From Caryophanales bacterium (GTDB taxonomy: Bacteria > Bacillota > Bacilli > CAJFEE01): a stretch of DNA of 64,000 nucleotides. Below, piece by piece: positions 7,975 to 16,648 of the stretch (position 1 is its first letter; each line of letters begins with the position of its first letter). The notes below the pieces were generated by a model. It searched no databases and had not been told where the DNA came from. It saw only the letters and a list, made by a program, of their open reading frames with translations. Made by a program: the position numbers and the translations under genes. The stretch lies in assembly GCA_029256085.1 (NCBI GenBank), contig JAQSYP010000009.1, forward strand, positions 1 through 64,000, written 5' to 3'.

Positions 7975-8742
7975 TTAATAGTATCTCTTTTTCAATATTT
8001 GTCTTTCAATAATGCTAATTATTAAAAACAAAATAATTCCAAGTAATGATAGTAAAAAAACTGCAGCAAATAGTGCATCCGCTTCCATATTTCCAGACAT
8101 TCTTCTACTGAAATATCCTAATCCTTCACTTGCTCCAAGCCATTCACCTATTGTTGCGCCAACAACACAGTATACAATTGCCATTTTGAGACCTGATAAA
8201 AATGTTGGTAATCCCATTGGAATTTGAATTTTTTTAAATATGTCCCACCGGTTTGCACCCATTGTAAGTAATAAATTACTATAGTCGGTCCCTCTTAATT
8301 TAAGTCCATCATATGTACTGATAACTATTGGGAAAAATGCAATAAGAAATGTTACAGCAACCTTACTCCATATTGAATATCCAAACCACATTATAAAGAT
8401 TGGTGAGATAGCGATTAGTGGAATCGTTTGCGATATTACAAGAAAGGGATATATTATTTTTTCTAAAGCTTTTGAAAAATGCATACAAATGCCAAGCATT
8501 ATACCAACTATGACAGATAAAACAAAACCTATTACAACCTCTTTAAGTGTTGCTAGCAAATGAACCTCAAACAATACTTCTCTATGTTCTATTAGTGCCT
8601 GCAAGATCGATGTTGGTGCCGGAAGAATGAATGAAGGTATTATTTCTTTATTAACAGACCATTCCCAAATGCAACCTATTAGAATAGTCATTAACACAAA
8701 GGGCCCATAACTCTTAATCCTTGTTTTACAGCTATCTTTCAT
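7975..8742 (-). CDS. thiX: ThiX-like ABC transporter permease
   Basis: A 255-residue inner-membrane permease of the binding-protein-dependent transport family with about six transmembrane segments. The ATPase-contact EAA-type loop GANRWDIFKKIQIPMGLP is at about residues 163-180. The start ATG overlaps the thiZ stop by 4 bp (ATGA), so the two are translationally coupled. It lies 30 bp upstream of the lipoprotein gene. It likely forms the membrane channel of a thiamine-precursor importer; the family alone would also fit taurine/nitrate-type importers. Confidence 0.87.
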   Translation of the reverse strand: MKDSCKTRIKSYGPFVLMTILIGCIWEWSVNKEIIPSFILPAPTSILQALIEHREVLFEVHLLATLKEVVIGFVLSVIVGIMLGICMHFSKALEKIIYPFLVISQTIPLIAISPIFIMWFGYSIWSKVAVTFLIAFFPIVISTYDGLKLRGTDYSNLLLTMGANRWDIFKKIQIPMGLPTFLSGLKMAIVYCVVGATIGEWLGASEGLGYFSRRMSGNMEADALFAAVFLLSLLGIILFLIISIIERQILKKRYY

Positions 8743-9479
8743 CGAAGTAGCCTCTCTAAACTTTTTCTTATTTTTAAGAATTCTTGTGTGTATATAAATT
8801 CAGAACATCTAGGTCTTGATAACGGTATTTTTACCTCTATACAGCTTTTTTCAAAACGTTTTAAAACATAGATTCTGTCACTAAGTAAAATAGCTTCCTC
8901 CAAGTCGTGAGTTATAAATAAAACTGTTTTATTCAGATCTTCCCATATTCCTAACAACCACTCATGCATTGATCGCTTGGTAAAGCTATCAAGTGCACCA
9001 AACGGTTCGTCAAGTAGTAAAAGGTTCTTTCCAGTCATTAGTGTTCTAAGAAATGCAGTTCGTTGCCTCATGCCGCCTGATAACTCATGAGGGTAAAATT
9101 TTTCATAGTCCGAAAGACCAAACCTAATTAACCACTTTCTAATTCCTTCTTTTTTCTCCTCAAGACTGCCTTTTGTAATCTCTATTGGAAGAATTATATT
9201 ATCTAGTACCGTCCTCCATGGTAATAGCAAGTCCTTTTGTGGCATATATCCTACTTTACCAAGTCGTTGGTGTGTAAGTTTACCATTAAGAATAATCTCG
9301 CCCTGCTCAGGTTGAAGCAACCCAGAAATCAATCCAAAAAGTGTACTTTTACCTGAGCCACTCTCACCGATTATTGAAACAAATTCACCAGCTTGCACAT
9401 GTATTGAAATATTATCTAGAACGCTCTTTCCAACTCCAGTATCTGTAAACGAGTATGAAAGTTCATTGACCGTTAACAT
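8739..9479 (-). CDS. thiZ: ThiZ-like ABC transporter ATPase
   Basis: A 246-residue ABC ATPase, first gene of the thiamine operon. Walker A GESGSGKST (about residues 37-45), Q-loop MPQKDLLLPW, signature LSGGMRQR, Walker B LLLLDEPFGALD and the His switch FITHDLEEA are all intact. A strong GAGGAGG ribosome-binding site lies just inside the 3' edge of the riboswitch-linked terminator region, so both transcription and translation are downstream of TPP sensing. Confidence 0.88.
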   Translation of the reverse strand: MLTVNELSYSFTDTGVGKSVLDNISIHVQAGEFVSIIGESGSGKSTLFGLISGLLQPEQGEIILNGKLTHQRLGKVGYMPQKDLLLPWRTVLDNIILPIEITKGSLEEKKEGIRKWLIRFGLSDYEKFYPHELSGGMRQRTAFLRTLMTGKNLLLLDEPFGALDSFTKRSMHEWLLGIWEDLNKTVLFITHDLEEAILLSDRIYVLKRFEKSCIEVKIPLSRPRCSEFIYTQEFLKIRKSLERLLR

Positions 9480-9508
9480 TTTTTAACCTCCTCTTTTAAA
9501 AAATAAAA

Positions 9509-9541
9509 ACCCACTCACTTTCATAGGAAAGGAGTGGGTAG
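9509..9541 (-). terminator. Riboswitch-controlled intrinsic terminator
   Basis: On the minus strand ACCCACTC/GAGTGGGT extends into CTTTC/GAAAG around an ATAG loop (one bulged A), followed by TTTTTATTTTTT. Its place between the TPP aptamer and thiZ indicates transcription attenuation when TPP is bound. Confidence 0.88.
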
Positions 9542-9589
9542 ATTGTCTCTGTCATTAAACAAATAATTGTCACGACAAATCGTTCTATC

Positions 9590-9677
9590 AACTTCCCTAC
9601 GCTGGTATAATCCAGATCAGGTTCAAAGGGTCTAGAACAATAGTTCAGTCTCAGCCACTAATGGCCCCCCTAGTTTC
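9590..9677 (-). promoter_or_regulatory. TPP riboswitch aptamer (THI box)
   Basis: The minus strand shows the conserved THI-box parts in order: GGGGGGCC, GGCTGAGA, then ACCCTTTGAACCTGATCTGG, ATTATACCAGCGTAGGGAAG, with closing AACT/AGTT. It controls the thiZXY-thiM-thiD-thiE operon and is predicted to stop transcription at the following terminator when thiamine pyrophosphate is plentiful. Confidence 0.97.
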
Positions 9678-9712
9678 AATCGATCATCATATTAAGTTAA
9701 AAACTATTTAAA

Positions 9713-9742
9713 ACTATAGCATAGCTTAATTTTTATTGTAAA
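9713..9742 (-). promoter_or_regulatory. Predicted sigma-A promoter of thiamine operon
   Basis: On the minus strand TTTACA (9737-9742), an 18-bp spacer and TATAGT (9713-9718) lie about 36 bp upstream of the TPP aptamer. The interval 9743-9950 upstream is AT-rich; I see only a short GATGAATA/TATTCATC hairpin at 9766-9789 and no gene. Confidence 0.6.
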
Positions 9743-9951
9743 GTATTTTAAGTTCTTTTATATAGATGAATAATTTATTATATTCATCATGGGACAAATT
9801 ATTATATTTAATATTATGAATAAACATTCTTGCGGGCCAATTAAGACTGTAAATGCTTTTAAAAAAATAACCCACAAAATATGATTCAAATTAATATATT
9901 TGCACTCTTCTTATTAAAAATTGTTTATACTTTCTTTTTTAACCAAAAAAA

Positions 9952-9976
9952 GCCCCCAACCAAAATGGTTGAGAGC
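9952..9976 (-). terminator. Displaced original rpsI terminator
   Basis: GCCCCCAACC/GGTTGAGAGC stem followed on the minus strand by TTTTTTT. It is nearly identical to the terminator at 28865-28890 that now serves rpsI. This one lies on the far side of the mobile element. Confidence 0.8.
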
Positions 9977-9993
9977 CTTTGAAAGTGCCTGAA

Positions 9994-10058
9994 AATTAAC
10001 GCTTTGAGAACTGAGGAGCACGACGTGCACCTTTAAGACCGTATTTCTTACGTTCTTT
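9994..10058 (-). repeat. attR: 65-bp direct repeat (rpsI tail)
   Basis: Identical base for base to 28906-28970. It covers the last 20 codons of rpsI and its TAA. It is the target-site duplication flanking the integrated element. One base further on (10059) the two copies diverge, marking the element end. Confidence 0.95.
9996..10058 (-). pseudogene. rpsI 3' remnant
   Basis: Twenty C-terminal codons of ribosomal protein S9 ([10 protein letters not shown] to FSKR) plus stop, with no start codon or upstream coding sequence. It was cut off from rpsI by insertion of the element, which carries its own copy of this tail. It should not be annotated as a gene. Confidence 0.9.
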
Positions 10059-10108
10059 AATCTTTATATATAATAGCAAGAAAAATGAATAAAAGCAATT
10101 TAATTTAC

Positions 10109-10132
10109 GCCTGATTTATCAGGCTTTTTTTC
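10109..10132 (+). terminator. Plus-strand terminator at element end
   Basis: GCCTGA/TCAGGC stem and a 7-T run on the plus strand. No plus-strand gene precedes it in the integrated form. In the excised circle, int (plus strand) would read across attP straight into it, so it probably shields hsdS from antisense transcription. Confidence 0.7.
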
Positions 10133-10172
10133 GTTTTCATATAAATTAGAAAAATATCGTTATATATGTTTG

Positions 10173-10190
10173 GTGGTCAGAAGGTGGTCA
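10173..10190 (+). repeat. Paired GTGGTCA repeats (putative integrase arm sites)
   Basis: Two GTGGTCA copies with an 11-bp period, just inside the element's hsdS end. The same pair, same strand and same spacing, occurs next to int at 28823-28840. The two-ended distribution and helical phasing suit arm-binding by the tyrosine integrase. Confidence 0.65.
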
Positions 10191-10202
10191 CAAAATTGCT
10201 CG

Positions 10203-11714
10203 TTACTTTGCTTTTTCTTGTAATACCTCTTTTAATAATTCAATTGCGTTTTCTTCTGTTGGGTCATTTGTTCCAAGTTCACCCCGGAATGCTTTTTGTA
10301 GAATAGAATTTTTTAATACGTCCATTTCTAATATGGATTGTTTACAAATTTCTTCAACGGCATCAAATTTCTTAAATAAAGTATCGATCACTTTAACTAT
10401 TTCTTGTTGTTCCTCAAGAGGTGGAAGTGGTATTGCCATATATATAAGTCTTGTTAAACCCAAATCTTTATTTGTTACTCCCCTGGTTTGGGCTTGAGAT
10501 TGATTATAAACAAATCTACTAGTTAAAACATCTCTAAGGTAGTACGGTGATATATACGATTTAACTATCTTTAATAAAGCTAAGTGAACCCATATACTGA
10601 ACGGTTCAGTTTCTTCAACTACTGTAGCAATACCCGTTGTTCCACCTTTTGTTATAATTACATCTCCTAACTTAGCGTTTGTTCTTTTACAAAATTCTAA
10701 ATGGTCTTCTTCACTAACAAATTTACAATCAGTGAAATCTATACCCCTATACTTGATATTTCTGGTAGAAATAAAAGGTACTCCTTTATCCTCTTCAACA
10801 TAGTTAGGGGAGAAATGTGGACCATCTGAAACACTCCAAGTTACTTGATCAATACTAACCCATTGCCAACTTGATGGAATTTGAAATAAATCTCTGACAC
10901 CCTTTGTCTTATCTCCAAGATCAATTGGTACTGGTGGCGTATAACGTTTATTACTAATGTTTGTTTCTTTTAAACGTTTACGTTCATCTAATAAAGGTTC
11001 TATATGAACCCTCTTTCCCGTATTCCTACTTCTCCATTTTTCAGTTAACTCTCCTCTTATTGCTTTATCCAAAACAGCTGCTCTACGAAGTTCAAATGTT
11101 TCCTTTGTTTCGTCAATCAACTGCTTGGCTTCTTCAATTTTATTCAAAAGATAATCTAGTTTATCAGAAATTCGTTTTTGTTCATTGATAGGTGGTAGTG
11201 GAAAATTCATTTCCTCAATGAGCTTACCACTAATATTTGGTTGTGCTCCACCATAGGCTAGACTAAGTATTTCATCTTTTGACTTCTGTATAAAAAGGTT
11301 TTTATACGCCCTTTCTATCAACCTTCTGTCAATTTCCTTGATATTGCCAACCCGTTGATTTTGCATAGCATTTTCATTAGCGTAAAAAATCCCAGTCTTA
11401 CCAGTCGTTGCTCCTGACATCGCAATTAAAAGATCTCCCTTATTGATGATAAATCTTTCATTGTATAATTCATTTGGGACCTTTACAGCTTTTGATAAGT
11501 CATAAATTTTTCCTACTATATCCGAAATTCTAACGATAGGAATACCTTCTTCTATATAATCTTTACTTTTAAAAGCATAACCATTAACAAGACTCGCAAC
11601 TGTTCCAAACTTTACCCAAATCCAGTTATCCGGTAATTTATATGGTTGCTCTCCCTCGTCAACTAACGCTTCAAGAAACAATTCTTCAACTGTCTTTTGC
11701 TGATTCTTACTCAT
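10203..11714 (-). CDS. hsdS: HsdS, type I restriction-modification specificity subunit
   Basis: 503 residues with two target-recognition halves, each followed by a helical spacer. TRD1 is about residues 25-190, ending at PLPPINEQKRISDKLDYLL; TRD2 is about 280-440, ending at PLPPLEEQQEIVKVIDTLF. This is the classical Methylase_S layout that reads a bipartite DNA site. The ATG at 11714 overlaps the hsdM stop by 8 bp (ATGAGTAA) and has GGAG upstream; the longer reading from 11765 is unlikely. It is the last gene of hsdR-hsdM-hsdS and lies next to the element end. Confidence 0.93.
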   Translation of the reverse strand: MSKNQQKTVEELFLEALVDEGEQPYKLPDNWIWVKFGTVASLVNGYAFKSKDYIEEGIPIVRISDIVGKIYDLSKAVKVPNELYNERFIINKGDLLIAMSGATTGKTGIFYANENAMQNQRVGNIKEIDRRLIERAYKNLFIQKSKDEILSLAYGGAQPNISGKLIEEMNFPLPPINEQKRISDKLDYLLNKIEEAKQLIDETKETFELRRAAVLDKAIRGELTEKWRSRNTGKRVHIEPLLDERKRLKETNISNKRYTPPVPIDLGDKTKGVRDLFQIPSSWQWVSIDQVTWSVSDGPHFSPNYVEEDKGVPFISTRNIKYRGIDFTDCKFVSEEDHLEFCKRTNAKLGDVIITKGGTTGIATVVEETEPFSIWVHLALLKIVKSYISPYYLRDVLTSRFVYNQSQAQTRGVTNKDLGLTRLIYMAIPLPPLEEQQEIVKVIDTLFKKFDAVEEICKQSILEMDVLKNSILQKAFRGELGTNDPTEENAIELLKEVLQEKAK

Positions 11715-13161
11715 TTCTACCCACTCCAACTGGTTCAGTAGAAACCTTATCCTCTTCAACTTCACGTAGTTCAGTTACAACTTCATTCAACAACCCAAGT
11801 GCTTGTTCAAGCTTAGCAATTGCATCTTCTGCTGAATCAATAGGATCTGGTAGGTTCGCATATACCGATATAGATTCATCTGCAATTAAACCAATATCTA
11901 AACTGTAGTCTTTTTTCTGGATTTCTTCACGTGTAAAGACGTTAAACCTTTCATCTTTTATACTAAATCGATCTTCGGATAGAAATGCTTCAACAAAAGC
12001 CTCAAAGTGTTTTTCTGTTAAGGGGTTTCTTTTTCCAAAGCTAGACATATTCGTTCGTAAGTCATACACCCAAACTTCTTTTGTAGTATCCTTATCTGTT
12101 GCACCACGAGTGAAGAAAAGAACATTTGTCTTAACCCCTTGTGCATAGAAAATACCTGTAGGTAAACGAAGAATAGTATGTAAGTTACATTTGTCCAATA
12201 AATCTTCTCGGATTTTTGCTCCAATTCCACTTTCAAATAGGACGTTGTCTGGTAAAACCACAGCAGCTCGTGCTTCTCCATTTGGCTTTAGAGCACGATA
12301 AATATGCTGTAAGAAATTCAATTGTTTATTAGTTGATGTAAATGTTAAATCATCGCGTGTTGGTCTTTCTCCACCTTGCTTTGTCCCAAACGGTGGATTA
12401 GTCAAAATAACATCATAGTTTTTTAAGTTACTTCCAAGTTCAGAAAGAGTATCACCAAGAAAAATTTCACCATGAATGTCATGTAGTAAAGCATTCATCA
12501 TTGCAAGACGGTGAGTATCTTTTACAAGCTCAACCCCAGAAAATGCCTTATACTTTTGGAACTCTGCTTCTTTCTCCCCTAAATCAAAATAATCATCTGT
12601 TTTTAAACGAACATGTCGATCTGCTGCAATCATAAACCCAAATGTTCCAGCTGCTGGATCATTACAACGCTCTCCTGGTTGTGGATCAACCAATTTAACA
12701 ATTACATCTATTAATGGACGTGGTGTAAAATATTGACCCGCACCGGATTTTGTTTCACTCGCATTCTTCTCAAGTAACCCCTCGTAAAGATCACCTAACC
12801 CTTCTTCTTTTGCACTATACCAATCAAGCTCATCAATAGAACGTACAATTTTTTCTAGGTTTTTAGGCTCATCAATATTTGTTTTTGCATTTGTATAGAT
12901 TTGTTTTAGGATATCGTTTCCTTCGTTACCCAAATCAATAAGTAGTTTTTGATAATGTGTTTTTAGTTCTAGTCCATGAAGACTCACTAATGAATCCCAG
13001 CGATACTCTTCTTCAATAGACCCTTCGTTATCTGTTTCCTTCATCATTTTTAAAAATAACAAATACGTTAATTCTGTTACATATTGATGATAGGTAATAC
13101 CATCATCACGTAACACATTACATAAGTTCCACAGTTTCTGAACAATCTGTTGGTTACCCAT
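11707..13161 (-). CDS. hsdM: HsdM, type I adenine-N6 DNA methyltransferase
   Basis: A 484-residue modification subunit that methylates adenine to protect host sites and forms the complex with HsdS and HsdR. An N-terminal helical HsdM_N domain (about 1-125) is followed by the SAM-binding motif I NDPAAGTFGF (about 167-176) and catalytic motif IV NPPF (about 255-258). The length and order fit a standard EcoEI/EcoKI-like HsdM. It starts 4 bp after the hsdR stop and overlaps hsdS, so the three genes form one translationally coupled operon. Confidence 0.95.
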   Translation of the reverse strand: MGNQQIVQKLWNLCNVLRDDGITYHQYVTELTYLLFLKMMKETDNEGSIEEEYRWDSLVSLHGLELKTHYQKLLIDLGNEGNDILKQIYTNAKTNIDEPKNLEKIVRSIDELDWYSAKEEGLGDLYEGLLEKNASETKSGAGQYFTPRPLIDVIVKLVDPQPGERCNDPAAGTFGFMIAADRHVRLKTDDYFDLGEKEAEFQKYKAFSGVELVKDTHRLAMMNALLHDIHGEIFLGDTLSELGSNLKNYDVILTNPPFGTKQGGERPTRDDLTFTSTNKQLNFLQHIYRALKPNGEARAAVVLPDNVLFESGIGAKIREDLLDKCNLHTILRLPTGIFYAQGVKTNVLFFTRGATDKDTTKEVWVYDLRTNMSSFGKRNPLTEKHFEAFVEAFLSEDRFSIKDERFNVFTREEIQKKDYSLDIGLIADESISVYANLPDPIDSAEDAIAKLEQALGLLNEVVTELREVEEDKVSTEPVGVGRNE

Positions 13162-13164
13162 ATG

Positions 13165-16100
13165 TTATGCTTGCTCCCTTTCATCTTTTGTGTATAGTGC
13201 GTAGTTGATTTTACTCACAATTTCGTCTAGTTGTCCACCGAAGATCTTGTTTAGCTGCTTGTAGCCACCACGGCTCTTAAACGGCTCGACTTCAAAGGCC
13301 TTTTGCGGATCAGGATGAAGAACAGACTCTTTTAGCAATTGTTTTTCTATGCGCTCTAACCAGCCCTTTTGTACACTAGGCCATGCTTTCATCGCATAGA
13401 TCTTTTTCATAGCTCTCTTTATGCGCTCTTCATGGTCCATAAGCGGGTCACCTAATGCCTGCTGACGGATAAAGCTTATGATGTCTGCGGCAATATCCAC
13501 ATTTTTCGCATCACGCCACGCCGTCTGCAATGCCTTTTCTGTGAAGCCTTTTTGATCTAGTGCAATACGTAACTCTCGCAGTTGGTCACGTGTGAGTTCT
13601 TTCGGTCTTGTGCATACCACTTGCAAAGCTGGGATTAAATTCATATTCTCTTTTATAAACTGACCAAAGCTCTGTAAATAATCCTCTGGCTTTTTGGCGC
13701 TTCCATACCCGCGTGTTACCTCTTTTACCTCGTCCTCATGTGTCGAGATAAATTGAAGCACAGGTCTGCCTCTATTTTCATCGATATATTGAACAATATT
13801 TTGATTCTTCATCAACGTTTCAATGACATCATTAGGTTCTGCGGTTTTAATCCAATTCACAAACTCGTTAATCGTTTTTCCACCTGATAATATTTTAAAG
13901 TCGTCTTGATCCTTCTCATCCCACCGCTGTTTCTTTCGTTGAATTTTAGCGATAAGTTCTTCTTTGTGCTGCCGTTTCAAGCTGTCGTCATCAATTTGCT
14001 CTAATTCTTTTACCAATTGTTCTACTGTTACCTTAGGGCTTTTAACAACTGGCTTCATTTGTGTGTACGGCTTTAACGATTCATAAATACCGACTGCATC
14101 AAAAATAGAGAAATGATCTTTGCCAATCTCATCTTGTCTTCTTGTGGCACGTCCCAACATTTGCTCATACAAAATACGCGAGCGCACTCGTCGTAGAAAT
14201 ACAAGATTAACAATAGCAGGAACATCAACACCCGTCGTGAGTAAGTCGACAGTAACCACAATGTTTGGTAGCCGTTCATTTTTAAATAACTTAATTGCTT
14301 GTGAAGGATTTTTAATAGAGCCTGTTATTTTCATAACCGCATTATCATCGATAGGACCATGAATATCCTCTAACTCTTCTTTAAAAATTCTAACAACCAT
14401 ATCAGCATGATCATCAGTTGCGGCAAAAATTAATGTTTTCCCAAGACTTGTCGGATCAATATATTTAGCTAGTTCAGCTAAAATTACACGATTAAAGTTT
14501 TCCGTAATAACCATCTTGTTAAATTGTGTTACTTCAATATTAACTTCATCTTCTAACAACTCTGTTTCTATCTCTCCAGTACGAGTGTTATAAACTTCAA
14601 CAGTATCGCCTGCCTCCCAGTGTATACCAGATTGTTTAAGTGTTGTTTCAAATTGGTAAGGTGGTTCATGATCTATTAAATAACCATCCACGACAGCTTC
14701 TCGATAAGAATACGTAAATACAGGGCTACCAAATATCTCGACCGTATGCAGCGCTGGCGTTGCTGTTAATCCTACCTTTGTTGCATCAAAGTATTCAAGC
14801 ACTTGGCGGTATTTACTCACATAGTCCTGGTGATCTCGAAATAGCTCTTCTACCTCAGACATTTCTTTATCTAGCGTATAACCTCTGTGTGCTTCATCAA
14901 CAATGATGCAATCGTATTGATCAACCGTTGGGGTTTCTTCATCGCGCTCTGAATAAAATAATCGCTTTAACATACCCTGAACAGTAGCAATTTGTACTTT
15001 CGTTTCCGTATTTGGTTTAATATCCTCTAATGACTGTAGTTCAAAGATTTCTGTAAACGAATGATAATTCTCTAGTTTGGAATCTTTAAAGGCAGCCTCC
15101 GCTTGCTCACCTAATGCTGTTCGGTCTACTAAAAATAAAATTCGTTTGAAGCGGTTATGTTTAATCAGTCTATAGACAAGACCTATTGCCATCCTTGTCT
15201 TCCCTGTCCCGGTAGCCATAGCAAGCAAAACTTCTCTCTGATTTCTTTCTACCGCTTGCTCAACTGCTTTGATAGCTTTCTCCTGGTAGGGGCGTAGATT
15301 TAAGTAATCGAGCTTTTCATCACGAAGTTTTTCATTAGCCTTCTCTTCGTCTAGCTTTAATAACTCCTTTAAGCCTTTTGGCGAATACCAAGCTTTTAAA
15401 GGCCTTGGATGGTTAGTTGATTTCCTTGCATCTAAAAACCAAATGCCCGATCTCTCTTCAAATTGCTTAAGATAGGGTCTACCATTCGTAGCAAATAAGA
15501 ACGGAACAAAGTAGTCACCATATGGTTCTAGAATGATTTCTTCTCCCTTTTTTTCTACTAATCTTGCATAGTTCTTCGCCTGCTCAATGTCAGAAGGGAT
15601 GTTTTTACTTAGTCTTTTCGCTTCTATAATCCCTATAAGTTCTAATCCCACAAACAAGGCATAATCTGCAAATCCCTTTTTCAACGGCCATTCAGCAATC
15701 GCTAGATTCTTTCCCTTTTCAGGACGAGCGCCTTTACCATAGCGTAATTCTCTCGTATCGGCTACCCAACCCACTTCACGCAGCTGTTCATCAATGATGA
15801 CACGCGTTTCCTCTTCTGTTAGCTTTAGCTGTGTTCCGTGTACATTAGCGTCTTTCTTCCGTTTCAGCTTGTCCTCATCTGACACATAGTGCTGCTCTTG
15901 TCTCAATTTTTCAAGCTCTTGCTCAAGCTGCGCTACCTTTTCTTCATAGGAAGAGGATAGGTTATGTAGTTCTTCATCGTTCACTATACTCACAGGTGTT
16001 GGCTCTTTATAAGCAGGCTCAGTAAAGTCCCAATCGCCATATACCTGCATAAACCAAACACCTAGCCTATGTGCCATATGTAATAAGACTTCAGCTTCCT

Positions 16101-16407
16101 TCTGGGTTCCGAAGCCCTCGTGCATAGCCTTATTTCCTTTTTTTCGTATCGTATGCAAAATTTCCTCAAGCTCCTGTGAGATAAGGTCGTCTCTTCTTAA
16201 GGCATTTATGCGATCCGTTTGATTTGTATCATGTGTTTCCTTAATCTCTTCGTATGCTAATACATATTTTGTTAAAGTCTCCGCAAATACGCGCAGCTTC
16301 ATCAAGGTTGTGTTTGGATCTATGAAGACGTTTCTTTCTGCCGTTTCCCCCAAATTGGCTAAAATCTCCCATTTTTCAGAAAGAAAATTAAAGTTACTTA
16401 TCCCCAT
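13165..16407 (-). CDS. hsdR: HsdR, type I restriction translocase/endonuclease
   Basis: A 1080-residue restriction subunit. Order seen: N-terminal DUF4145-like helical domain (about 1-130), coiled coil (about 150-175), HSDR_N nuclease domain with D248 and E262-A-K264 of the PD-(D/E)XK fold, then the SF2 translocase with Walker A ATGTGKT (about 398-404), DEAH (504-507), TATP, TTGVDVP and QMLGRATRR. The EcoEI_R_C-type helical C-terminus follows. All catalytic motifs are intact, so the enzyme should cleave unmodified DNA. By eye hsdR is clearly richer in GC than the Septu-like operon in the same element, hinting at a different source. The start is ATG with a GGGG-type ribosome-binding site. Confidence 0.95.
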   Translation of the reverse strand: MGISNFNFLSEKWEILANLGETAERNVFIDPNTTLMKLRVFAETLTKYVLAYEEIKETHDTNQTDRINALRRDDLISQELEEILHTIRKKGNKAMHEGFGTQKEAEVLLHMAHRLGVWFMQVYGDWDFTEPAYKEPTPVSIVNDEELHNLSSSYEEKVAQLEQELEKLRQEQHYVSDEDKLKRKKDANVHGTQLKLTEEETRVIIDEQLREVGWVADTRELRYGKGARPEKGKNLAIAEWPLKKGFADYALFVGLELIGIIEAKRLSKNIPSDIEQAKNYARLVEKKGEEIILEPYGDYFVPFLFATNGRPYLKQFEERSGIWFLDARKSTNHPRPLKAWYSPKGLKELLKLDEEKANEKLRDEKLDYLNLRPYQEKAIKAVEQAVERNQREVLLAMATGTGKTRMAIGLVYRLIKHNRFKRILFLVDRTALGEQAEAAFKDSKLENYHSFTEIFELQSLEDIKPNTETKVQIATVQGMLKRLFYSERDEETPTVDQYDCIIVDEAHRGYTLDKEMSEVEELFRDHQDYVSKYRQVLEYFDATKVGLTATPALHTVEIFGSPVFTYSYREAVVDGYLIDHEPPYQFETTLKQSGIHWEAGDTVEVYNTRTGEIETELLEDEVNIEVTQFNKMVITENFNRVILAELAKYIDPTSLGKTLIFAATDDHADMVVRIFKEELEDIHGPIDDNAVMKITGSIKNPSQAIKLFKNERLPNIVVTVDLLTTGVDVPAIVNLVFLRRVRSRILYEQMLGRATRRQDEIGKDHFSIFDAVGIYESLKPYTQMKPVVKSPKVTVEQLVKELEQIDDDSLKRQHKEELIAKIQRKKQRWDEKDQDDFKILSGGKTINEFVNWIKTAEPNDVIETLMKNQNIVQYIDENRGRPVLQFISTHEDEVKEVTRGYGSAKKPEDYLQSFGQFIKENMNLIPALQVVCTRPKELTRDQLRELRIALDQKGFTEKALQTAWRDAKNVDIAADIISFIRQQALGDPLMDHEERIKRAMKKIYAMKAWPSVQKGWLERIEKQLLKESVLHPDPQKAFEVEPFKSRGGYKQLNKIFGGQLDEIVSKINYALYTKDEREQA

Positions 16408-16489
16408 GCTTACACCCCTATCAAATTTATATATAATTATAGTCTAACATCTTTTAATGATAGTAGCATTTAGAATAGAAACCTTTTAT

Positions 16490-16524
16490 AGAAAAAAAAA
16501 CAGCCATGCAATAGCTGTTTTTTG
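16490..16524. terminator. Bidirectional-looking terminator
   Basis: AAAAACAGC/GCTGTTTTT stem with an 8- to 9-nt loop. A run of A lies on one side and T on the other, so it can serve the minus-strand 200-aa gene that ends at 16649 and isolates hsdR from it. Confidence 0.75.
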
Positions 16525-16648
16525 ACTAAGTTAAAGGATCTTTAAAATGTAATGCCAATCCTTAAACTAATATATATATTACTGGTCCAGTGAATCCTCT
16601 ATCATCTTTATAACAAAAGTATTTATTAAGAAGAATGAATATTGCTAT

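Noticed and set aside
9766-9789. GATGAATA hairpin upstream of the thiamine promoter as a terminator
   Set aside because: No T tract of useful length on either strand; AT-rich chance palindrome.
12018-12281. 87-aa minus-strand ORF inside hsdM
   Set aside because: Out-of-frame shadow of the methyltransferase gene.
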